DNA of 64,000 nt from NCBI RefSeq assembly GCF_000931935.2, contig NZ_AZAC01000056.1, positions 289,359 to 353,358 on the forward strand. Direction: 5' to 3'. The notes under the pieces were generated by a model. It made no database searches. It had not been told where the DNA came from and saw only the letters and a program-made list of their open reading frames with translations. Below are positions 58,953 to 64,000 of the stretch, piece by piece (the stretch's first letter is position 1; each line of letters begins with the position of its first letter). The position numbers and the translations under genes were made by a program. Source of the DNA: Dethiosulfatarculus sandiegensis. GTDB taxonomy: Bacteria > Desulfobacterota > Desulfarculia > Desulfarculales > Desulfarculaceae.

Positions 58953-59234
58953 TTACTGAATGCTCTCTTCATAGAGAGCGCCGATTTTCTGGTGGGTGAA
59001 CACCAGGCGCAGCTCTTTCATGAGCAGGTTGGTTGATCGCTCGATGCGCAGGATATCCTGCTCTCGCACTGCCTGATGATCAATCAGGGAGAGCAGCTCG
59101 TCCAGGCGTTTGAGCTGGTATTTGATGCGGGGGTTGACTTCTTCCAGGGAAAGGCGCTCGCTTACGTCGTGGATAACCCTTTGGCAGGAATCCACCCTCA
59201 TGCTCATGTCCGGTTCAAGCTCGTACTGGTTCAT
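58953..59234 (-). CDS. Small helical protein, unrecognised
   Basis: A 93-residue, Leu/Glu/Arg-rich, mostly helical protein with no recognised motif (MRVDSCQRVIHDVSERLSLE, LKRLDELLSLIDHQAV). No signal peptide or membrane segment. Its start overlaps the stop of the upstream holin-like gene by 4 bases, so it is translationally coupled and likely real. Function unknown. Confidence 0.6.
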   Translation of the reverse strand: MNQYELEPDMSMRVDSCQRVIHDVSERLSLEEVNPRIKYQLKRLDELLSLIDHQAVREQDILRIERSTNLLMKELRLVFTHQKIGALYEESIQ

Positions 59235-59635
59235 TTGAGTCTCTCCCAGCGCCCCGATGATCTGCGGCGCATTTGCACAACATCCACCCGGCCGTTCTCA
59301 TTGACCGAAGAGTTGGCAAAGAGGCTGATAAGACTTAGAACCAAGGCCCCGCCCACTGCCGACCAAAAACCCTCCACCGAAAAACCGGCCAACAGCTTGC
59401 CTGTGAGGAAAAGCATCAACCCGTTTATAACAAGGGTGAAAAGCCCCATGGTGAGCACGTTTATGGGCAAAGTCAGCAAAAAGACAACGGGCCTTATCAT
59501 GGCATTAAAAATGCCCAAGAATATCGCGGCGATAAAAGCCCACCCCACCGAAGCCACCTTGATTCCGTCAAAAAGGTAGCTGACCAGTAAGAGCCCCCCG
59601 GCGCTTATTATCCATCTGAAAATAATTCCACGCAT
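59231..59635 (-). CDS. Phage_holin_4_2/YvlD-type small membrane protein
   Basis: A 134-residue protein with about four transmembrane helices (GLLLVSYLFDGIKV, WAFIAAIFLGIFNAMIRPVVFLLTL, LGLFTLVINGLMLFL, WSAVGGALVLSLISLF) and the RPVVFLLTLPINVLTMGLF loop of the phage_holin_4_2/YvlD family. Despite the name these are mostly chromosomal envelope proteins of unknown role. It is coupled to the small helical protein by a 4-base overlap. Downstream of the amr genes on the same strand, after 49 bases. Confidence 0.85.
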   Translation of the reverse strand: MRGIIFRWIISAGGLLLVSYLFDGIKVASVGWAFIAAIFLGIFNAMIRPVVFLLTLPINVLTMGLFTLVINGLMLFLTGKLLAGFSVEGFWSAVGGALVLSLISLFANSSVNENGRVDVVQMRRRSSGRWERLK

Positions 59636-59684
59636 GCTGAAACCTTATCACATACCTTAAAGGCGGGCAAACTCAACCGGGTTT

Positions 59685-60848
59685 TCAGGCCAGGTTATTT
59701 TTCGCCCTCATTTCCCCGGGGAGAGACCATATCCCTTTAATGGCGTGGCCGCACCGAGGACATTTCCCCATTGTGATATTTTGTTCCACCAAGTGGTATC
59801 CCACTCTCTTAATCAGGAGGTTGCCGCAGTTCGGGCAATAGGTGTTCTCGGCCGGGTGGCCCGGCACATTGCCCACATAGGCATGGGAGAGCCCCATGGA
59901 GCGGGCTGTCTTCTGGGCCCTGTCCAGCACATTCACCGGGGTGGGGGGCAGGTTCAGGAGCTTGTATTGGGGGTGGAAACGGGTGAAGTGAACCGGGGTC
60001 TCAGGCGAGAGTTCATCTCGCACAAAGCGGATCAGGGCCTTGGTCTCTTTGAGGCCGTCGTTCAGGGTGGGGATCATAAGATGCACGATTTCCGTATGAA
60101 TACCCGCCTTATGCAGCCGGACAAGGGTGTCTTTCACCGGGCCAAGCTCTCCGCCGCAGACCTTTTGATAGAAATCTTCGTTCATGGACTTAAGGTCAAT
60201 ACAGGCCGCATCCAACACCTTGGCCAGGAGCTTGAAAGGCTCCGGGTTTACAAAGCCGTTGCTGTGCATGACCTTTAGCAGGCCTTTTTGGCGGCATTCC
60301 CTGCCCAGATCCAGCATGTATTCCATGAATATGGTCGGCTCCACATAGGTGGAAGCCACCGAGGCCGCGCCCTTGTACTTGGCCCGGTCCACCGCGTTTT
60401 GGGGGCTGAGCCTCTGGTTTATGGTTTCATCCGGGCTCTTTTGGCTTATCTCCCAATTCTGGCAGAACAGACAGGAAAAATTGCACCCCGCTGTAGCCAG
60501 GGAATAGGAAAGCGTGCCGGGAAGCACGTGGAAAAACGGTTTTTTTTCTATGGGGTCCAGATGCACGGCGCAGGGGTTGCCATAGACCAGGGTGTAGTAC
60601 TTGCCGTCTATGTTCTGGCGCACCCGGCAGGCCCCGCGCGAGCCGGGCTCCACCTGGCAGGCCTGGGGGCACAAGGTGCATTCAATGGATTTGTCGGCCT
60701 GCGGCTTGAAAAAGGGCGACAGACGCTTGCCCAGAAGGCCCGGCCCATAATCAGGCCCTCCTCTAGCCAGGCAAAGCCCCCTGGTGCAGGCCAGGGACGG
60801 CAGGGCCAGGGCCAGGGACCTGATAAAGTCTCTGCGCTTGATGCTCAT
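59685..60848 (-). CDS. amrS: AmmeMemoRadiSam radical SAM enzyme AmrS, with Tat-type signal
   Basis: A 387-residue radical SAM protein. The cluster motif is CNFSCLFCQNWEIS (CX3CX2C), after an upstream Cys-rich CTLCPQACQ and a C-terminal zinc-ribbon-like CPNCGNLLIKR...CPRCG. This layout is AmrS. The N-terminus MSIKRRDFIRSLALALPSLA has a canonical twin-arginine motif KRRDFIR with a hydrophobic stretch, so it is predicted to be exported folded with its cluster. It overlaps the upstream amrBA gene by 4 bases (ATGA). Export of a radical SAM enzyme is unusual because SAM is cytoplasmic; it may remain membrane-bound instead. Confidence 0.9.
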   Translation of the reverse strand: MSIKRRDFIRSLALALPSLACTRGLCLARGGPDYGPGLLGKRLSPFFKPQADKSIECTLCPQACQVEPGSRGACRVRQNIDGKYYTLVYGNPCAVHLDPIEKKPFFHVLPGTLSYSLATAGCNFSCLFCQNWEISQKSPDETINQRLSPQNAVDRAKYKGAASVASTYVEPTIFMEYMLDLGRECRQKGLLKVMHSNGFVNPEPFKLLAKVLDAACIDLKSMNEDFYQKVCGGELGPVKDTLVRLHKAGIHTEIVHLMIPTLNDGLKETKALIRFVRDELSPETPVHFTRFHPQYKLLNLPPTPVNVLDRAQKTARSMGLSHAYVGNVPGHPAENTYCPNCGNLLIKRVGYHLVEQNITMGKCPRCGHAIKGIWSLPGEMRAKNNLA

Positions 60849-62296
60849 GGGAACACCAAGGCCCGGAAGCGCTCCAGCCTGGCCCGGGGATGGCTGTATG
60901 ATCCGGGCGGCAAACCGGCCTTGCGGCAGAGCCCTTCCAGGTATTCATGCTTGTCCCAGCCCATTTCCCCGGGCACCTGGGGAAGCAAAAGCCCGGCCCG
61001 GCCGTCCAGGCTCAGCATGAGCCCGTCCTTGCCCACCTGCACCTGATCCGGCTTGATTGGTTCAAAGGGGGTGAGCACGCTTATTTCTATTGAGATCTGG
61101 GGCAGCTCCTCGGGCTGAACCGGCCTGAAACGCGGGTCGCTCATGGCGGCTGCCCGGGCCATGTTCACCACCCCACTGGCCAAGGGGGGAGGGCTTAGTA
61201 TGCGGCCTATGCAGCCCCTTAAGCGGTCTTTTTTGCGCAGGGTCACAAAGACTCCCCTGGGTTCCATCAACACAGGCTCGGGGGCTTTGATGCGGGGCAT
61301 AGAGGTTCCCTTGACTGCCGACTCCAGGGAGAGCCGGGCCAGGTTAAGCAGGTATTTCTGCTGGGATGCATTCAATATGGGCAGGTCTTCCTTGGCGCTT
61401 GCCTGTTTGGGACCGGCCAAAAGCGCGCCTGCCAGATAGCCCACGACCCGGGAATGGTCGCCGGTTGCCTGGCCGCTGGTGCTCTGGGCCAGGATTTCAG
61501 CCTGGTCTGCCCCCAGTTGTTTGGCCGCGAATATAACCGTGGCCAGGGCCTGGATGCCGCAGGCCTCTGTCTTGCCCTGGGCGCTTAAGGTGAAGATTTT
61601 TCCCGGATCAAGCTCCCGCACGCATTGGGCCAGGCGGTTGTCCATGCTCTGGGCTGTTTTTTCCGGGTGAAAATGGGAAAGATCTGTGGATGCGGCCAGA
61701 ATCACGGGCTTACCCCGGATGGCCCGGGCAATCAGTTCACCGTTTTTGCGGGCAGTCTCCAGATTCGGCGGGCCGGTGAGAATGGGGACCAGCCTGGCTT
61801 GGGGTAGGGCCTTTTTGATAAAGGGAATCTGCACCTCAAGACAATGTTCCTTCAAATGAGCGGTTTGGTTGAAATCCGCGCCCAGGGCCTTGCTCAGGGT
61901 TTGGGAAAGCCCCTGATCCACCTGAACCGGCCCCAGGGGCGAGTCATAGGCCCCCTTGGGCCAGATGGAAGGTTTTTTAAGATAGGTGCGATGGCTGGGT
62001 CCTAATAAAACAATAGTGGTTGGCCTGGCCAGGGCGGCGGTGCTCCAGGCCAGCCCGGCCAGGGAGCCGGAATAGCGATGACCGGCGTGGGGGGTGATTA
62101 TGGCCAGGAGCTGTCTGCTGCCCAGCTTGGGCAACGGTGCGCTCATCTGTGCGGAAACAGACTTCTCCAAGGCGGCTTCTGCGCCCGGATACCAGACACC
62201 GGCCAACCGGGCGGGCCTTGTCATCTCCCCTGCGAAAACAGGGTTGAAAGACAGGGTTAAGCCCGACAAAATAAAGAGGAACAGGCGACTCCACAT
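60845..62296 (-). CDS. amrB: AmrB-AmrA fusion (Memo-like plus AMMECR1) with signal peptide
   Basis: A 483-residue fused protein. Residues 1-22 form a Sec signal (LFLFILSGLTLSFNPVFAG). Residues about 30-300 are the Memo/AmrB domain, with ITPHAGHRYSGSLAG, DLSHFHPEK and the CGIQALATV cysteine, resembling extradiol-dioxygenase-like Memo. From about residue 306 the AMMECR1/AmrA domain follows (GVFVTLRKKDRLRGCIGRI). AmrA, AmrB and AmrS co-occur in the AmmeMemoRadiSam system, whose reaction is not established. Fusion plus signal peptide suggests the complex acts outside the cytoplasm, matching the Tat signal on AmrS. Confidence 0.92.
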   Translation of the reverse strand: MWSRLFLFILSGLTLSFNPVFAGEMTRPARLAGVWYPGAEAALEKSVSAQMSAPLPKLGSRQLLAIITPHAGHRYSGSLAGLAWSTAALARPTTIVLLGPSHRTYLKKPSIWPKGAYDSPLGPVQVDQGLSQTLSKALGADFNQTAHLKEHCLEVQIPFIKKALPQARLVPILTGPPNLETARKNGELIARAIRGKPVILAASTDLSHFHPEKTAQSMDNRLAQCVRELDPGKIFTLSAQGKTEACGIQALATVIFAAKQLGADQAEILAQSTSGQATGDHSRVVGYLAGALLAGPKQASAKEDLPILNASQQKYLLNLARLSLESAVKGTSMPRIKAPEPVLMEPRGVFVTLRKKDRLRGCIGRILSPPPLASGVVNMARAAAMSDPRFRPVQPEELPQISIEISVLTPFEPIKPDQVQVGKDGLMLSLDGRAGLLLPQVPGEMGWDKHEYLEGLCRKAGLPPGSYSHPRARLERFRALVFP

Positions 62297-62403
62297 GGCG
62301 AGTCTCCTTGGCTGTGGGTTATAATAGAACCATATCCGTAAACCGGGAGACGGGTCAAGCCAAGTAATTTGGACTGAGAAGGAACTTTCCGGGCAAAAAT
62401 GGC

Positions 62404-62432
62404 TTGACGTTCCGCCCCATCTCCGTTAAGAA
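62404..62432 (+). promoter_or_regulatory. Possible promoter of the tRNA pair
   Basis: TTGACG (62404-62409), 17-base spacer, TAAGAA (62427-62432); transcription would start about 20 bases before tRNA-Gln. The -10 is weak. Confidence 0.4.
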
Positions 62433-62458
62433 AGACTCTCGTGTTACCCAACACATTT

Positions 62459-62532
62459 TGGGCGATCGTCTAACGGCAGGACTGCAGACTCTGGATCTGC
62501 CTATCGGGGTTCGAATCCCTGTCGCCCAGCCA
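62459..62532 (+). tRNA. tRNA-Gln (anticodon CTG)
   Basis: Acceptor TGGGCGA/TCGCCCA, D arm GTC/GAC, anticodon stem GCAGA/TCTGC with loop CTCTGGA (anticodon CTG, positions 62491-62493), T arm CGGGG-TTCGAAT-CCCTG, discriminator G and encoded CCA. Decodes CAG. Confidence 0.95.
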
Positions 62533-62544
62533 ACGCACATAAGT

Positions 62545-62620
62545 GGTCCCATCGTCTAGTGGTCTAGGATATCGGCCTCTCACGCCGAAGACACGGGTTC
62601 GAGTCCCGTTGGGACTGCCA
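62545..62620 (+). tRNA. tRNA-Glu (anticodon CTC)
   Basis: Acceptor GGTCCCA/TGGGACT (first pair a G-T), anticodon stem TCGGC/GCCGA with loop CTCTCAC (anticodon CTC), T arm ACGGG-TTCGAGT-CCCGT, discriminator G and encoded CCA. Decodes GAG. Twelve bases after tRNA-Gln, so one transcript. The 3' end is the probable attachment site of the adjacent integrase. Confidence 0.95.
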
Positions 62621-62630
62621 AGTTATATCA

Positions 62631-62665
62631 AGGGGTTAGCTTTATCCGGCTAACCTCTTTTTTTT
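62631..62665 (+). terminator. Terminator of the tRNA operon
   Basis: Stem AGGGGTTAGC/GCTAACCTCT (one G-T pair) with an 8-base loop and a run of eight T. Confidence 0.88.
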
Positions 62666-62711
62666 GTTGGAGTAGAAAATTTCAAGGCTACTCCAAATGT
62701 TTTCAAATTGG

Positions 62712-63326
62712 CTAGCCATTGGCGTGCCGTCTTCTCTCTGACAAGAATTCTCCCAAGCTTTCCATGGCGGATTCCGATTGTTCCCGGTCAAGGTGCGCAT
62801 AGCGCAGAAACATGGCTAAGGTTTTGTGTCCTGTAAGCTTCATGATGACTGTTCGACTGATGCCCGCCTTCAAAGCTGTGGTAGAGAAGGTGTGCCTCAG
62901 GTCATGGAAGCGATAAGATTCAACCTTGGCTTTTGCGCAGGCTCTCTTGAAAAACCTTACTGAGTACTGCTTTTCCAGGGGACTTCCATCAGGTTTTGTA
63001 AAAACGAGCTTCTGCCTCCTCTTTTTCCTCAGCTTGGCTTCTACGAAAATTCGCCTAAGTTCTGGTAGCCTGCCAAGATAGATTATTCTGGGCTCGCTTG
63101 TCTTGGTGTCTTCCGCCGAGAGGTCAAGTGTTCCCTCATTAAGGTCAACTTGGCTCCACCTGAGATTGAAAATTTCACTACGCCTCATACCTGTCAAATA
63201 AGCAACTTGGACAACAGGCTTAAAGAAGTCCGGCAAGTGTTTAAGCAAGGCTCTGAACTCTTCATCAGGGATGTATTTTCCTTTAGGGGTGTTCTTTAAA
63301 TGATCCAGCCCATCTTTGACGGACAC
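62712..63326 (-). pseudogene. Tyrosine recombinase (integrase), N-terminally truncated
   Basis: The catalytic domain of a phage or island integrase: TGMRRSEIFNLRW (catalytic Arg), TKTSEPRIIYL (Lys), HDLRHTFSTTALKAG (His, Arg), TGHKTLAMFLRYAH (His and the Tyr nucleophile). All six catalytic residues are seen. The N-terminal arm and SAM-like core-binding domain (about 150-200 residues) are missing; the frame ends at the IS3-family element at about 63320. It points toward the 3' end of tRNA-Glu, the usual integration target. Functional integration is unlikely without the N-terminal part. It is a relic of an inserted island. Confidence 0.9.
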
Positions 63327-63363
63327 ACGATTAAGCGAGTAATTAGCTTAACGGAGGTGTTCG

Positions 63364-63480
63364 ATGCCATCACAGAAAAATCAGAAGAAATCGTCACGCC
63401 GCCGATTTTCGGAGGAGTTCAAGATCAAGGCGCTTGGGCTGGCCAAACAGGCACCATGTACCGTAAATTGGATCACATAG
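63364..63480 (+). pseudogene. IS3-family OrfA, 5' fragment
   Basis: The ATG at 63364, behind GGAGGTG, encodes SSRRRFSEEFKIKALGLAKQ, the start of an IS3-family OrfA helix-turn-helix. Homology ends after about 30 residues at a junction with intron sequence (about 63450); the frame stops at 63480. The left IS end may lie near 63317 (TGACGGACACAC). Read as the left exon side of an IS3 element. Confidence 0.75.
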
Positions 63481-63858
63481 TGTTCTGGAAGCTGGCGCAC
63501 TGGCTGGCCGGGAAGTACTGGTGCTCGATCAAGAAACTGATGCGAAGGCTGTTTAAACGCCCTGCCGGGGGTCAAACCAAAACCTGGATACTCTTCGGCA
63601 GGAGTGCAAGCGGCAATCTGTGCGGCGTAGCCCTGAGATTGCTGGTCGGCAGCCCCAAACATCAGTTTAAGTGGCGGAATCCCGAAGTCAATCCTTACAT
63701 GCTAAATGATCAAAAGAGGAGCACCGTCACCTCGCGCTACCAAGATGTAACCATGGCCATGGGCCGCGCTTAGATGGAGAGCCGTATGCGCTGAAAGGTG
63801 CACGTACGGTTCGGGGAGGAGAAGCAGGGAAATAGTCCGACTACGCCCTGCTTCTTAC
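63450..63858 (+). mobile_element. Group II intron, 3' half (maturase C-terminus, domains V-VI)
   Basis: The frame ending at 63773 encodes YRKLDHIVFWKLAHWLAGKY, MRRLFKRPAGGQTKTWILFG and HQFKWRNPEVNPYM, matching the C-terminal X/maturase end of a long-form group II intron reverse transcriptase. The RT domain is missing. Six bases after the stop is domain V, then a domain VI-like stem GAAGCAGGG/CCCTGCTTC with an unpaired A region, and a 3' end at TAC (about 63858). It is a 5'-truncated remnant joined to an IS3 OrfA fragment. Confidence 0.85.
63779..63812 (+). ncRNA. Group II intron domain V
   Basis: A 34-base hairpin matching the domain V consensus: stem GAGCCGTATGCG...CGTACGGTTC with a GAAA tetraloop-type centre (CTGAAAGGT) and a two-base bulge before CGTACGG. 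This is the catalytic core of the intron ribozyme and is intact. Confidence 0.9.
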
Positions 63859-64000
63859 TCCACTGTGGACTGGCGGGGGCTGGCTGTACCTGGCTGTGGC
63901 CTTGGACCTTTTCTCACGCATGGTAATCGGCTGGGCCATGGACAAGCGCATGAAGGCGGGACTGGTCTGCGATGCCCTGCAAATGGCTCTGTGGCGCAGG
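63859..64000 (+). mobile_element. IS3-family OrfB (DDE transposase) fragment
   Basis: The 3' exon next to the intron reads, in frame from 63860, GGWLYLAVALDLFSRMVIGW and AMDKRMKAGLVCDALQMALW, the conserved rve/DDE stretch of IS3 OrfB. The first catalytic Asp (in the TDITY segment) would lie upstream and is missing. It continues beyond the window's right edge. Confidence 0.85.

Noticed and set aside
60288..61046. A 252-residue plus-strand frame across the amrS/amrBA overlap
   Set aside because: Antisense to two well-supported genes; low-complexity Gly/Arg/Pro composition.

Overview
The window reads as one stretch of chromosome from a strictly anaerobic, Gram-negative Desulfobacterota (former Deltaproteobacteria). 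The grounds are gene content rather than rRNA: a BamB/BamC-like tungsten enzyme pair, hom next to an apgM-type protein, a MoeA with a fused binding-protein domain, a paired Mg-chelatase-like I/D operon, an ADP-forming acyl-CoA synthetase fused to a GNAT domain, an AmrS/AmrBA system and many large sigma-54/PAS regulators. Most genes are GC-rich. About 20.2-22.0 kb is clearly AT-richer and holds only a decayed gene. The last 0.7 kb is mobile-element debris.

Layout. 1-11.2 kb, plus strand: the classic nusA-ylxR-infB-ylxP-rbfA-nrnA-truB-rpsO-pnp translation/RNA operon, extended by an M16 peptidase and dut and closed by a strong terminator. 11.25-20.2 kb: a WalJ-like metallo-hydrolase (+), then minus-strand fabH, ppdK and the operon alaC-like aminotransferase -> hom -> apgM-like -> ybgC-like. 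20.2-22.0 kb: AT-rich ground with a polysaccharide-deacetylase pseudogene carrying three homopolymer frameshifts. 22.0-26.5 kb: a molybdenum/tungsten cofactor locus (MobB-like, ModE-like, MoeA, MoeA-PBP fusion). 26.7-36.9 kb: a membrane-anchored PP2C phosphatase, a CobD/HisC-type aminotransferase-fold enzyme, an NtrC-type regulator, an acyl-CoA synthetase-GNAT fusion, an unrecognised beta-helix-like repeat protein and a MinD-like ATPase.

36.9-44 kb: twin 76-bp hairpin repeats, the I and D AAA+ chelatase subunits, a TIM-barrel sugar isomerase-like protein, and bamC/bamB. 44-53 kb: tsaC, a 1113-residue hybrid histidine kinase, a PilZ protein and an MlaE-MlaF-MCE lipid transport operon whose MCE protein has a long beta-rich tail. 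53-62 kb: Usp, YqeC, a lipoprotein gene interrupted by an in-frame TGA, a DEAD-box helicase, a spermidine-synthase-like membrane protein, two small proteins, and AmrS plus an AmrB-AmrA fusion, both with export signals. 62.4-64 kb: tRNA-Gln(CUG) and tRNA-Glu(CUC), a truncated integrase, and an IS3-family element carrying the 3' half of a group II intron.

How the parts may work together. The Mo/W cofactor genes could serve BamB, a tungstopterin enzyme. Hom and the apgM-like protein may form a threonine branch lacking a classical homoserine kinase. MlaEF plus the long MCE protein suggests an envelope lipid route. I found no CRISPR array, rRNA or defence island. The most unusual items are the exported AmrS/AmrBA pair, the orphan BamBC, the MCE-beta-tail protein, the UGA-interrupted lipoprotein and the nested IS3/group II intron/integrase wreck.
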